Positions 9,963 to 19,399 of a stretch of 64,000 nucleotides of DNA are shown piece after piece. How positions within the stretch are numbered: the first letter of the stretch is position 1; each line of letters begins with the position of its first letter. Position numbers and translations under genes: made by a program. The notes under the pieces were generated by a model. That model saw nothing but the letters and a program-made list of their open reading frames with translations, was not told where the DNA came from and did no database searches. Source of the DNA: Pararhizobium capsulatum DSM 1112 (GTDB lineage: Bacteria; Pseudomonadota; Alphaproteobacteria; Rhizobiales; Rhizobiaceae); assembly GCF_030814475.1 (NCBI RefSeq), contig NZ_JAUSVF010000001.1, positions 2,501,001 to 2,565,000 on the forward strand. The letters run 5' to 3'.

Positions 9963-12824
9963 TCAGAAGAAGCCGCGCTTCTGCCACCAGCCGCCCTTCT
10001 TGGGCTTCGGCGGTTCGCTGTCACTTTCGGTGCTTGGCGCAGCCGAAGACTTGACGACCGGTGGGGTCGCGATGGTGTTTACATTGCGGTTGCCGCGTGA
10101 AGGCTTTTCTTCCTCCAGGGCAGCCGCGGCCTCTTCCACAGCCGGCTCCGCGGGAGCCTGCTCCGCTACGGGCGACGTGTCTTCGACCGCAGCCTGGGCT
10201 GCGGTATCGATCGACGCGGCTTCGGCAATGGCTACCTCTGCAACCGGAGCTTCCTCGCCAACCGGCTCGGCCTTCTTCCGGCTACGTCGTGGTTTCGCGG
10301 GCTTGGATGCCTCCACGGCCACCGGCGTTTCGGTAATCACGTCCACCTCGGCCACAGCGACGGCAACAGTTTCCGCGACTTCTGGTTCGGCGTCCGTTTC
10401 CAGCTCGCCATCAGTTTCGCCAGCTTCCGCCGAAACACCTTCGCCGTCAGATTCGTCACCACGGTTGCGGCGACCGCCACGCTTGCCGCGCCGACGACGC
10501 TTGCGCTTCTGGCGCTCTTCCTCGTCCTTGGAGGTCTCGCCGGCGTTGACGATTTCGTCGGAAGCGTCGTCGCTGCCGTCCTCGTCGTCTTCGCCATCAT
10601 CCTGACGCTCGTCATCGGCAGAAACGCCAGCCTGCGGCTCGCCATTGCCACGGCCACCACGGCGGCGGCGGCGGCGCTTGCGCTTGCGGCTCTGTTCGTC
10701 GGTTTCCGCCCGCTCGGCCCGGTCAACGCGCTCGGCCTTGGCCTCGACCACGACCTCTTCTTCCTCGTCGATCTCTTCCTCGATGACGATATCGTCGTCT
10801 TCCTCGATTTCAGGCTCGAAGTGCAGAAGCTGTTCGATCTTCACCGGGTTTTCGACGGCTTCGCCGCGGTCGATCGCAAAGTGCTGGGCGCCGACATGGG
10901 CATCAGCCTCGATGATGATTGCGACGCCGAAGCGTGCTTCATAATCGATGATCGTGCTGCGCTTGTGATTGAGCAGATAGAGAGCGATATCCGGCGTCGT
11001 GCGTACGGTGATGTCATGCGTCGTATTCTTGAGCAGATACTCTTCCACGCCGCGCAGGACATGCAGGGCGACCGACGACTGCGAACGAACGTGGCCTGTA
11101 CCATTGCAATGCGAGCAGACCTGCATCGTCGATTCGAGCACGGAGGCACGAATGCGCTGACGCGACATTTCGAGCAGGCCGAAATGCGAGATGCGGCCAA
11201 CCTGGATGCGAGCGCGATCGTTCTTCAGGTGATCCTTCAGACGCTTTTCGACAGCGCGGTTGTTGCGCTTCTCTTCCATGTCAATGAAGTCGACGACCAC
11301 GAGGCCGGCGAGGTCGCGCAGACGCAGCTGGCGTGCAACCTCTTCAGCGGCTTCCAGGTTGGTCTGGAGAGCTGTGTCCTCGATCGAATGTTCGCGGGTC
11401 GAACGGCCGGAGTTGACGTCGATCGCCACCAGCGCTTCGGTCTGGTTGATGATGATGTAGCCGCCGGACTTCAGCGTTACCTGCGGCTGCAGCATGCGGT
11501 CCAGCTGCGCCTCAATGCCCGAGCGCGAGAAGATCGGATGCACGTCGCGATACGGCTGAACCACCTTGGCGTGGCTCGGCATCAGCATCTTCATGAAGCC
11601 CTTGGCTTCCTTGTAGCCTTCTTCGCCGGCAACGACGATCTCGCTGATATCCTTGTTGTAAAGGTCGCGGATCGAGCGCTTGATCAGGCTGCCTTCCTCG
11701 TAAACGAGGCAGGGTGCCGTCGAGGCAAGCGTCAACGTCCGAACGTTTTCCCAAAGACGCATCAGGTATTCGAAGTCACGCTTGACCTCGACCTTGGTCC
11801 GGTTTGCACCGGCCGTGCGCAGGATAACGCCCATGCCCTGCGGCACTTCGAGTGCGCGGGCGATTTCCTTCAGACGCTTGCGGTCCGGCAGGTTGGTGAT
11901 CTTGCGGGAGATGCCGCCGCCACGTGCCGTATTCGGCATGAGAACCGAATAGCGGCCTGCCAGCGAGAGATATGTCGTGAGAGCCGCACCCTTGTTGCCG
12001 CGCTCTTCCTTGGCGACCTGGACCAGCAGGATCTGCCGGCGCTTGATCACTTCCTGAATGCGGTACTGCTTGCGCGGGCGACGGTTGGACTGACGGTCCG
12101 GAACCTCTTCCATCGCGTCTTCGGCGCCGACGGATTCGATGACTTCCTTCTCTTCATGGTGATCTTCATCATCGTCGTCGTCATTCCTGCCGCGACGACC
12201 GCCGCGAACGTCTTCGGATACGCTGTCGGTATCGACCATGGCGGCCATTTCGCCACCGGTCTGTTCGTCGGAACCGTCTTCAGCTTCCGTCTTTGCCTCG
12301 GCGGCTTCCGCTTCAGCAACAGTCTTCTTCGTGCGGCGAGGACGACGCGCCTTTGTCTTCGGCTTTTCTTCGACGACCTCATCTGCCGCTGCTTCGGTGA
12401 CGGTTTCGATTTCGGAAGATTCTTCGATGATCTCGACTACGGTCGATTCCGTTTCTGCGGACGGCGCAGTCTCGGTGTCGTCATCGCTCAGATCCGTGCC
12501 TGTCTCGACAGGTTCGATATCGTCATCGCGGCGTGCGTCCTCGGCTTCCGCCCTCAGAAGCGCCTGCCGGTCGGCAAGGGGAATCTGGTAGTAGTCGGGA
12601 TGGATTTCGGCGAAAGCCAGAAAGCCGTGGCGATTGCCGCCGTAATCGACGAAGGCCGCCTGAAGCGAAGGCTCTACGCGTGTGACCTTGGCAAGATAGA
12701 TATTGCCGCGGATCTGCTTCTTGTGTTCGGATTCGAAGTCGAATTCTTCTATGCGGTTTCCGCGAACGACAACGACGCGCGTCTCTTCAGCGTGAGACGC
12801 ATCGATAAGCATTTTCTCTGCCAT
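9963..12824 (-). CDS. rne: Ribonuclease E
   Basis: A 953-residue RNase E, the endonuclease that organises the RNA degradosome. The N-terminal S1 domain begins at residue 36 or so but is split by an acidic, low-complexity insert of about 160 residues (roughly 90-250). The RNase H-like/DNase I-like catalytic part follows with the Asp-Val-Asn-Ser-Gly-Arg magnesium site and the zinc-link Cys-Ser-His-Cys. The C-terminal third is disordered, with alternating acidic and Arg-rich blocks likely for RNA and degradosome partner binding, and ends in a Gly-Gly-Trp-Trp-Gln-Lys-Arg-Gly-Phe-Phe tail. The S1 insert is a known trait of alphaproteobacterial RNase E. Confidence 0.97.
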   Translation of the reverse strand: MAEKMLIDASHAEETRVVVVRGNRIEEFDFESEHKKQIRGNIYLAKVTRVEPSLQAAFVDYGGNRHGFLAFAEIHPDYYQIPLADRQALLRAEAEDARRDDDIEPVETGTDLSDDDTETAPSAETESTVVEIIEESSEIETVTEAAADEVVEEKPKTKARRPRRTKKTVAEAEAAEAKTEAEDGSDEQTGGEMAAMVDTDSVSEDVRGGRRGRNDDDDDEDHHEEKEVIESVGAEDAMEEVPDRQSNRRPRKQYRIQEVIKRRQILLVQVAKEERGNKGAALTTYLSLAGRYSVLMPNTARGGGISRKITNLPDRKRLKEIARALEVPQGMGVILRTAGANRTKVEVKRDFEYLMRLWENVRTLTLASTAPCLVYEEGSLIKRSIRDLYNKDISEIVVAGEEGYKEAKGFMKMLMPSHAKVVQPYRDVHPIFSRSGIEAQLDRMLQPQVTLKSGGYIIINQTEALVAIDVNSGRSTREHSIEDTALQTNLEAAEEVARQLRLRDLAGLVVVDFIDMEEKRNNRAVEKRLKDHLKNDRARIQVGRISHFGLLEMSRQRIRASVLESTMQVCSHCNGTGHVRSQSSVALHVLRGVEEYLLKNTTHDITVRTTPDIALYLLNHKRSTIIDYEARFGVAIIIEADAHVGAQHFAIDRGEAVENPVKIEQLLHFEPEIEEDDDIVIEEEIDEEEEVVVEAKAERVDRAERAETDEQSRKRKRRRRRRGGRGNGEPQAGVSADDERQDDGEDDEDGSDDASDEIVNAGETSKDEEERQKRKRRRRGKRGGRRNRGDESDGEGVSAEAGETDGELETDAEPEVAETVAVAVAEVDVITETPVAVEASKPAKPRRSRKKAEPVGEEAPVAEVAIAEAASIDTAAQAAVEDTSPVAEQAPAEPAVEEAAAALEEEKPSRGNRNVNTIATPPVVKSSAAPSTESDSEPPKPKKGGWWQKRGFF

Positions 12825-13562
12825 TTAAGCTGTGCTCCTCGGCGCACACGCAAAACAGCAGAAGGACGGCTTCCCGGAGGAGACCATCCCGACAGTTCGC
12901 ATTGTTCGCCGGATGTGAATGTTCTTGAATGGTCAATGCAAACGTTCAGCAGCCAGACGGCAGCCGGGGCGCTTACGTCCCGGGGCCTGTTTACTTCTGA
13001 CCGATACTGCTGTGACAACGTTGCATACCAAACAAGAATGCCAATGTATTAGGCCCTAAAGGCCCGATGAATGCGCCCGGTCACGGGCTTGCGGTGAACA
13101 TCACCATGTCTTCCCGGCCACCGCCGGATTTTTGCGATTCGTATGGGGAGAACGTGAAGCGACGGCGGATGAAGCGCGACTGCCTGCTGCGGCGTGATCG
13201 TTATTAACGTGGTTTGACCCACATCGATCATGCTCTGGCGCCAAGGCTTTAAAAATCCCATGGCTGCCGGTCGTCGATTCTATCCCGTCAACACTTTCTA
13301 CCTGCCACGCTTGTATGTTTTCTATGTCACAATGGCAAGGGAAAAGCCTGATCCGTCATAATATTGATTGATTCGGTCGGCCTCGTATGTGTGCTCATCG
13401 GAAGGCCGCAGGGCTGTGCAGTAAGCTTCGGTTAACCATGAAGGGGCATTCATGGTTTTGGATCGAATCAATGCTTTCGGCGAATATGCCGATGCGAGGA
13501 ATGGTAGGACAGGGCGCTGGATGTGCTTCTGTCTGATGATTTGACGGGGAACATCAGTTCTT
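12825..13562. other. Long intergenic region between rne and amiC
   Basis: About 740 bases between divergent genes with no convincing reading frame. It probably carries the rne 5' leader. A stable hairpin lies at 12964-12983 (CCGGGGCG/CGTCCCGG, loop CTTA), and a second short one (GGCC-CTAAA-GGCC) near 13051. RNase E genes are often autoregulated through a long leader, but no known motif could be recognised here. Confidence 0.5.
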
Positions 13563-14771
13563 ATGCTGAAACCGATGATGCGATATTTGCTCGGGGTGTT
13601 GTTGCTGTGTGCATCGTCTTCCATGGCATCTTCTGCCGATGGGCCGCTGCTCGCCTATGGGGCGCGTATCGCGGGCGACGATGCCCGCACCCGTGTCGTC
13701 ATCGAATTCGATAGGGCTCCCGATTTTTTCGTTCATTATGTGTCTGACCCGTTTCGCGTCGTGGTCGATCTTCCCGAAACATCATTCGGGCTGAATGAGA
13801 ACGACATGAAGGCACGCGGCCTTTTTGGCGACATTCGCTATGGCACCATGGGGGCGGGCAGTTCACGCATCGTTTTGACGGCAAACCAGCCGGTCGAGAT
13901 TTCCCTGGCTGAAGTGAAGCCTGACGAGGACAAGAAGGGTTTTCGCCTCGTTCTCGATGCCGAACGCGTCAGCAAGGAAAGATTCACGGCGCTTCTCGAT
14001 GAACAAAAGTGGACGGGCAGTGTCACCTCGACGAAAACGAGCCGCGTCACCGCTCCCGCCCCGGTAAACTCGGAAAATGAGTTCGTCGTTGCCGTCGATG
14101 CCGGGCACGGCGGCATTGATACGGGAGCGATTGGCACGGAGACTCGCATTGAGGAAAAGAGCGTCACCTTGGCTTTTGCGCGCGATCTCGTTGCCCAGCT
14201 TGATCGAGAACCCGGCATCAAAGCGTTCCTGACGAGAGAGAAGGATGAATTCCTGTCCTTGCCACAGCGGGTTCAGGTCGCTCGCCGGCAGGGCGCCAAC
14301 CTCTTCGTTTCCATTCACGCCGATACGCTGAAGCAGCGCGATATTCGCGGCGCAACGGTTTATACGATTTCCGACAAGGCATCCGACCATCTCGCGGCGA
14401 GCCTTGCCGAGCGCGAAAACCTGTCCGACGCAGTGGCCGGCATCGCTCTTTCGACTGAACCGGCCGAAGTCGCCGACATTCTTCTCGACCTGACGCGCCG
14501 TGAAACCCAGGCGTTTTCCGTCAATCTTGCCCAGACTGTCGTTTCTTCCTTCGAGGGACAGATCAACCTCATCAACAATCCACATCGTTATGCGGGTTTC
14601 CGCGTGCTTCAGGCACCCGACGTGCCCTCTATTCTTCTTGAACTCGGCTTTCTCTCCAACAAGGAAGATGAAAAGCTGCTGGTCGATCCGGCCTGGCGCC
14701 GCAGGGTGTCTGAGTTGCTGTCCGGCGCCGTGCGAAACTATCGCACGTCGATCGTTGCCAATGGTGGCTGA
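13563..14771 (+). CDS. amiC: N-acetylmuramoyl-L-alanine amidase (AmiC type, AMIN + amidase_3)
   Basis: A 402-residue periplasmic amidase that cleaves septal peptidoglycan between MurNAc and the stem peptide. A signal peptide (to about residue 22), an AMIN domain (about 28-140), a linker, then an amidase_3 domain. Zinc and catalytic residues are seen in Asp-Ala-Gly-His-Gly-Gly, the Glu in Glu-Lys-Ser-Val-Thr, Ser-Ile-His-Ala-Asp and the terminal Glu in Leu-Leu-Glu-Leu-Gly-Phe. The gene precedes mrcA by 348 bases. The exact start (13563 or the Met two residues downstream) is uncertain. Confidence 0.95.
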   Translation: MLKPMMRYLLGVLLLCASSSMASSADGPLLAYGARIAGDDARTRVVIEFDRAPDFFVHYVSDPFRVVVDLPETSFGLNENDMKARGLFGDIRYGTMGAGSSRIVLTANQPVEISLAEVKPDEDKKGFRLVLDAERVSKERFTALLDEQKWTGSVTSTKTSRVTAPAPVNSENEFVVAVDAGHGGIDTGAIGTETRIEEKSVTLAFARDLVAQLDREPGIKAFLTREKDEFLSLPQRVQVARRQGANLFVSIHADTLKQRDIRGATVYTISDKASDHLAASLAERENLSDAVAGIALSTEPAEVADILLDLTRRETQAFSVNLAQTVVSSFEGQINLINNPHRYAGFRVLQAPDVPSILLELGFLSNKEDEKLLVDPAWRRRVSELLSGAVRNYRTSIVANGG

Positions 14772-15119
14772 GATCACCCGCCGGTGATTCCCTGATCCTT
14801 AAGTCGTTCCTCAAGCAGCGAAATATTCTGCTTTTACGCTTCCGCGCGATGTGATTTGTGTCGCTCGGGTAACAGCGATATGGTTTTCCAAGGGATGTGA
14901 GGCCTTTAACGGTCTTGAGCCCTATTTTGCTCACAATCCGGTCGCTATCGGATGCCGGAGTTTGCATGGATGCCGCTGTCTGTAGCCGTCCTCTCGACGG
15001 GGCAGTATTTGGTTTGCGGCGACCTTGCGGGTACGGCGCATTGCATTCGCGTTCCGCACACGTTAGGCCTCGGGTCTCAGACGCGCAGGCAAAGACAACA
15101 AGGTACCGGTATCTGACTG
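14772..15119. other. amiC-mrcA intergenic region
   Basis: About 350 bases without a gene. A small hairpin immediately after the amiC stop (ATCACC at 14773-14778 with GGTGAT at 14783-14788) has no T-run. The rest probably holds the mrcA promoter and leader, but no clear -35/-10 pair was identified. Confidence 0.4.
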
Positions 15120-17573
15120 ATGATCAGACTGATTGGATATTTCTTCGGCATTGGCGCATTCATGCTTCTTGGCGTGGCAGCAGCAGCAGCCGTCTATCTC
15201 GGTCACGTGACCAAGGACCTGCCGGACTATGAGGTTCTGGCCAATTATGCGCCGCCGGTCACCACGCGCATTCACGCCGGCAACGGCGCGTTGATGGCGG
15301 AGTATGCCCGCGAACGGCGCCTCTATCTGCCGATCCAGGCCATCCCGGATCGCGTCAAGGCGGCTTTCATCTCGGCTGAAGACAAGAACTTCTACCAGCA
15401 TCCTGGCGTCGACATTACCGGTCTTGGCCGTGCGATCTTCGTGAACCTGCAGAATTTCGGCTCCGGCCGCCGCCCGGTCGGCGCTTCGACGATCACCCAG
15501 CAGGTCGCCAAGAACTTCCTGCTTACGGCGGACCAGACGATCGACCGAAAGGTGAAGGAGGCAATCCTCTCATTCCGCATCGAACAGGCCTACAGCAAGG
15601 ATCGCATCCTCGAGCTTTATCTCAATGAAATCTTCTTCGGGATGAATTCCTACGGTATCGCTGGCGCTGCACTCACCTATTTCGACAAGTCAGTCACGGA
15701 ACTGACGATCGCCGAGACTGCCTATCTCGCCGCTCTCCCCAAGGGGCCGGCAAACTATCATCCCTTCCGCAAGACAGAAGCTGCGCTTGAGCGCCGCAAC
15801 TGGGTGATCGACCGCATGGTCGAGAACGGCTATGTGACCAAGGCGGATGGTGAGGAAGCCAAGAAACAGCCGCTCGGCGTCACCCTGCGTCGCGGTGGGT
15901 CGCATCTGTTTGCGTCCGACTATTTTGCGGAAGAAGTTCGCCGCCAGATCATTCAGCGTTACGGCGACAACGCCCTTTATGAAGGCGGCCTGTCGGTCCG
16001 CACCTCGCTGGACCCGCGCCTTCAGATCGATGCTCGCAAGGCTTTGCAGGACGGTCTCGTGAGCTACGATGAACGCCGCGGCTTCCACGGCCCGATAAAG
16101 ACAATCGAGATCGGTGGAGACTGGGGCGAACCGCTGGGCAAGCTCGACGCCTTGTCCGACGTGCCGGAATGGAAGCTTGCCGTAGTCCTCACAGTAGACG
16201 CAAAGGGCGCCGAGATCGGCCTCCAGCCAGCCAAAGATGGAAGCGGCAAGATCACGGAAGATCGCACCAAGGGCTACATCACTGCGAAAAATATGCAGTG
16301 GGCCTATCGCTCTTCCGCTGGCGACCGCAAATCGGCAAAATCCCCCGAAGGCGTATTCGGTCCCGGTGATGTGGTTTATGTCGAGCCGACCGACGAGAGC
16401 GGACAATACCGGCTGCGTCAGCCGCCAAAAGTGCAGGGCGGCTTCGTCGCGATGGATCCACAGACGGGCCGCGTTCTGGCTATGGTAGGTGGCTTCTCCT
16501 ACGGCCAGTCCGAATTCAACCGTGCGACACAGGCAATGCGCCAGCCCGGTTCGTCCTTCAAGCCCTTCGTCTACGCGGCCGCACTCGACAACGGCTATAC
16601 CCCTGCCTCGGTTATCCTCGACGCTCCGTTTGAGATGGTTTCCGGCGGCCAGGTGTGGCGCCCTGAAAACTATGGTGGCGGTTCGGCCGGCCCCTCGACG
16701 CTTCGGCTCGGTATCGAAAAATCGCGCAACCTGATGACGGTTCGTCTGGCAAACGACATGGGCATGAACCTGGTCGCGGAATATGCCGAACGCTTCGGTA
16801 TCTACGACAAGATGCTGCCGGTGCTGGCCATGTCGCTCGGTTCGGGCGAAACAACGGTCCTTCGCATGGTTTCGGCCTATGCCGTGATCGCCAACGGCGG
16901 CAAGCAGATCAAGCCGTCGCTCATCGACCGTATCCAGGATCGCTACGGCAAGACGATCTTCCGTCACGAGGAACGGACCTGCGAAACCTGCAATGCATCG
17001 GATTGGCAGAGCCAGGAAGAACCTGTCCTGACCGACAACCGCGAGCAGGTTCTCGACCCGATGACGGCGTATCAGATTACCTCGATGATGGAAGGCGTGA
17101 TCACCCGCGGTACCGCCGCTGGCAAGGTCAAGCTCGATCGTCCCGTTGCCGGCAAGACCGGTACGACCAACGATGAAAAGGATGCCTGGTTCGTGGGTTA
17201 TACGCCGGACCTCGTTGCCGGCCTCTATCTCGGATTCGACAATCCGGCGCCTCTCGGGCGTGGCGCAACCGGCGGCGGCCTTGCGGCTCCTCTCTTTAAC
17301 GAATTCATGCAGGCGGCTCTTGCGGGTACGCGCCCGGTGAAGTTCGTTGTTCCGGAGGGCATGAGCCTCATCCCTGTAAACCGCAAAACCGGCATGGCCG
17401 CCTCTGAAGGCGATCCCGATACGATCATCGAGGCCTTCAAGCCGGGAACCGGTCCTGCCGATACCTTCTCGGTCATTGGCGACATGGACGAATATGTACC
17501 GCCGGAAGAAATTTTGCGGACGTCGCCGCAGGCGAACCAGGCCGTCACCTCGGGCTCCAACGGTCTCTTCTGA
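15120..17573 (+). CDS. mrcA: Penicillin-binding protein 1A (bifunctional transglycosylase/transpeptidase)
   Basis: An 817-residue class A PBP that polymerises and cross-links peptidoglycan. It has one N-terminal transmembrane helix (about residues 5-28), then a GT51 domain with the catalytic Glu in EDKNFY (87-92). The transpeptidase domain carries Ser478-Ser-Phe-Lys481, the Ser535-Arg-Asn motif and Lys679-Thr-Gly-Thr. The OB-like insert between the domains (about 300-440) fits the PBP1a type. All catalytic residues are present. Its position after amiC couples synthesis and hydrolysis functions. Confidence 0.97.
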   Translation: MIRLIGYFFGIGAFMLLGVAAAAAVYLGHVTKDLPDYEVLANYAPPVTTRIHAGNGALMAEYARERRLYLPIQAIPDRVKAAFISAEDKNFYQHPGVDITGLGRAIFVNLQNFGSGRRPVGASTITQQVAKNFLLTADQTIDRKVKEAILSFRIEQAYSKDRILELYLNEIFFGMNSYGIAGAALTYFDKSVTELTIAETAYLAALPKGPANYHPFRKTEAALERRNWVIDRMVENGYVTKADGEEAKKQPLGVTLRRGGSHLFASDYFAEEVRRQIIQRYGDNALYEGGLSVRTSLDPRLQIDARKALQDGLVSYDERRGFHGPIKTIEIGGDWGEPLGKLDALSDVPEWKLAVVLTVDAKGAEIGLQPAKDGSGKITEDRTKGYITAKNMQWAYRSSAGDRKSAKSPEGVFGPGDVVYVEPTDESGQYRLRQPPKVQGGFVAMDPQTGRVLAMVGGFSYGQSEFNRATQAMRQPGSSFKPFVYAAALDNGYTPASVILDAPFEMVSGGQVWRPENYGGGSAGPSTLRLGIEKSRNLMTVRLANDMGMNLVAEYAERFGIYDKMLPVLAMSLGSGETTVLRMVSAYAVIANGGKQIKPSLIDRIQDRYGKTIFRHEERTCETCNASDWQSQEEPVLTDNREQVLDPMTAYQITSMMEGVITRGTAAGKVKLDRPVAGKTGTTNDEKDAWFVGYTPDLVAGLYLGFDNPAPLGRGATGGGLAAPLFNEFMQAALAGTRPVKFVVPEGMSLIPVNRKTGMAASEGDPDTIIEAFKPGTGPADTFSVIGDMDEYVPPEEILRTSPQANQAVTSGSNGLF

Positions 17574-17592
17574 TACCGTTCATCGCTTCAAA

Positions 17593-17626
17593 GATGCCCG
17601 CTGCCTTTACTTTGGTGGCGGGCATC
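17593..17626 (+). terminator. Possible terminator or leader hairpin between mrcA and prfB
   Basis: A perfect 9-bp inverted repeat GATGCCCGC (17593-17601) / GCGGGCATC (17618-17626) lies just after mrcA. It is followed only by GCTATTTG, so the T-run is weak. It could equally be a structure in the prfB leader. Confidence 0.4.
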
Positions 17627-17671
17627 GCTATTTGACGGCACGACCAAAACATCATTGCAAGAAGCGGAAAA

Positions 17672-18803
17672 ATGCGCAGCGAAATCGAGAATATTGTCAA
17701 CGAGATCAAGCAGGCCATAAGCCTGCTGAGGAGGCATCTTTGACTGGGATCAGGCGGTAAGACGGCTGGACTGGTTGAACAACAAGGCTGAAGATCCCAA
17801 TCTCTGGAATGATGCAGCCGAAGCGCAGAAGCTGATGCGCGAACGGCAGAGCCTCGACGAGGGGATCAATGGCGTGCGTTCCTTCGAGCAGCAGCTCAAG
17901 GACAATATCGAGCTGATCGAGCTTGGCGAGGAAGAGGGCGATGCCGACATCGTCAAGGACGCCGAAGAGGCGCTGAAGGCACTGCGCACGGAAACGGCGC
18001 GCCGTCAGGTCGAGGCGATGCTGTCCGGCGAAGCCGATGGCAACGACACCTATCTCGAAGTCCATTCCGGCGCCGGTGGTACCGAAAGCCAGGATTGGGC
18101 GAACATGCTTCTGCGCATGTATTCGCGCTGGGCCGAGCGTCAGGGCTACAAGGTTGAGCTCATGGAAATCCATGACGGCGAAGAGGCCGGCATCAAGTCG
18201 GCGACGCTGTTGATCAAGGGCCATAATGCCTATGGCTGGCTGAAGACCGAATCGGGCGTGCACCGTCTGGTCCGTATTTCGCCCTATGACAGCAATGCTC
18301 GTCGCCATACGTCGTTTTCGTCCATCTGGGTCTATCCGGTCATCGACGATTCGATCCAGATAGACATCAACGAAAGCGATTGCCGCATCGATACCTATCG
18401 CTCGTCGGGCGCTGGCGGGCAGCACGTCAACACGACGGATTCGGCCGTGCGCATCACCCACATGCCGTCCGGCATTGTTGTGCAGTGCCAGCAGGAACGC
18501 TCGCAGCACAAGAACCGCGCCAAGGCGTGGGATATGTTGCGTGCCCGTCTTTATGAAGCCGAATTGAAGAAGCGCGAAGAAGCTGCGAATGCCGAGGCCG
18601 CTTCGAAATCGGATATCGGCTGGGGTCACCAGATCCGCTCCTACGTGCTGCAGCCTTATCAGCTGGTCAAGGACCTGCGTACGGGCGTCGAAAGCACCGC
18701 ACCATCGGACGTCCTCGACGGCGAACTCAACGAGTTCATGGAGGCAGCCCTTGCGCACCGCGTGAGCGGTGGCGCCGACGCCGTTGTCGACGATCTGAGC
18801 TGA
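17672..18803 (+). CDS. prfB: Peptide chain release factor 2, with programmed +1 frameshift
   Basis: RF2 recognises UGA and UAA and triggers peptide release. The gene reads in two frames: 23 codons from the ATG at 17672 end at CTT TGA (stop at 17741-17743), and the rest continues from GAC at 17742. The joined protein is 376 residues (17672-17740 plus 17742-18803). The GGQ catalytic loop is at about 248-250. The stop-recognition tripeptide at 203-205 reads Ser-Pro-Tyr where E. coli has Ser-Pro-Phe, a conservative change. Starting at a downstream ATG (17775) would lose the conserved N-terminus. Confidence 0.96.
17729..17744 (+). promoter_or_regulatory. Programmed +1 frameshift site of prfB
   Basis: An internal Shine-Dalgarno-like AGGAGG (17729-17734) sits 3 bases before the slippery CTT (17738-17740), followed directly by the in-frame TGA and then C. 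This is the geometry of the E. coli RF2 autoregulatory site: low RF2 stalls at UGA and lets the ribosome slip to the +1 frame. Confidence 0.95.
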
Positions 18804-18830
18804 TCGGCACCACACATCGAAGGCGATCGA

Positions 18831-18857
18831 GAGTCGGGGTAAAACCCGGCTCTTTTT
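18831..18857 (+). terminator. Rho-independent terminator of prfB
   Basis: GAGTCGGG and CCCGGCTC pair with one G-U, loop GTAAAA, followed by TTTTT, 27 bases after the prfB stop. Confidence 0.85.
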
Positions 18858-18927
18858 GTATCACCAGGAAATATTCTCCTGCAGTCACTGATGGGGAGGG
18901 CGCACAACTTTGGTTTTGAGGCTTCGA

Positions 18928-19179
18928 CTAAGGTCCCGTTCTCTCTATGAGGGTTAGCTCCGCGGGTCGATCGCACTTCGAACAGCTTATCTTCACCGTT
19001 TCTGGCGAATTGGTCGGCTTGGATACGAAAAACCCTTTTGAAACGCGATCGACGTTGAAGTTGAGTTTGTTCGTGTGCTCGACAGTAGTCTGCGACACGT
19101 CAGCAATACCCTCGGTCCCGCATCTGCCGCAGTTCAACGCGATCTGGTAGGTGTACCGCTCGGCGTCCCGATGTCTCAT
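18928..19179 (-). CDS. Small protein with two CxxC pairs (zinc-ribbon-like)
   Basis: An 83-residue protein with Cys-Gly-Arg-Cys at residues 17-20 and Cys-Ser-Lys-Cys near residue 67, spaced as in a zinc ribbon. Between them is a segment rich in Asn, Val and Ser. I do not recognise a named family. The ATG at 19179 is preceded by CGAGGAG with a 5-base spacer, so it is preferred to the ATG 15 bases upstream. It marks the start of the accessory block. Confidence 0.55.
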   Translation of the reverse strand: MRHRDAERYTYQIALNCGRCGTEGIADVSQTTVEHTNKLNFNVDRVSKGFFVSKPTNSPETVKISCSKCDRPAELTLIERTGP

Positions 19180-19399
19180 TCGATCTCCTCGCATGAGGGT
19201 AGAGGCAGGTATATCAACCCAAGCATGTGTTTTGGCGTGGAGGTAATTCTCCGGCCCCGAAAGGGGGCAAAAGCTTGACGCCTAAGGACACATACTCTTC
19301 CTCTTCAGCTTCTCCATAGCGATGAAGCCGTACGTTCCTGCGATCCGCCGGGAGCTGGTGAAGGTAGGTGGAGCGGACGCTGGCCGGCACGCAGCCGAG
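19180..19399. other. Intergenic region, no feature seen
   Basis: About 220 bases between the CxxC protein start and the DUF2254 gene end. Short open frames are present on both strands but none has a ribosome site and a recognisable sequence together. Confidence 0.4.

Noticed and set aside
10821..13052. 743-codon frame on the plus strand opposite rne
   Set aside because: Antisense shadow of rne codon bias; the true gene has all RNase E motifs.
13322..13624. 100-codon minus-strand frame upstream of amiC
   Set aside because: Overlaps the amiC start in antisense and resembles no known protein.
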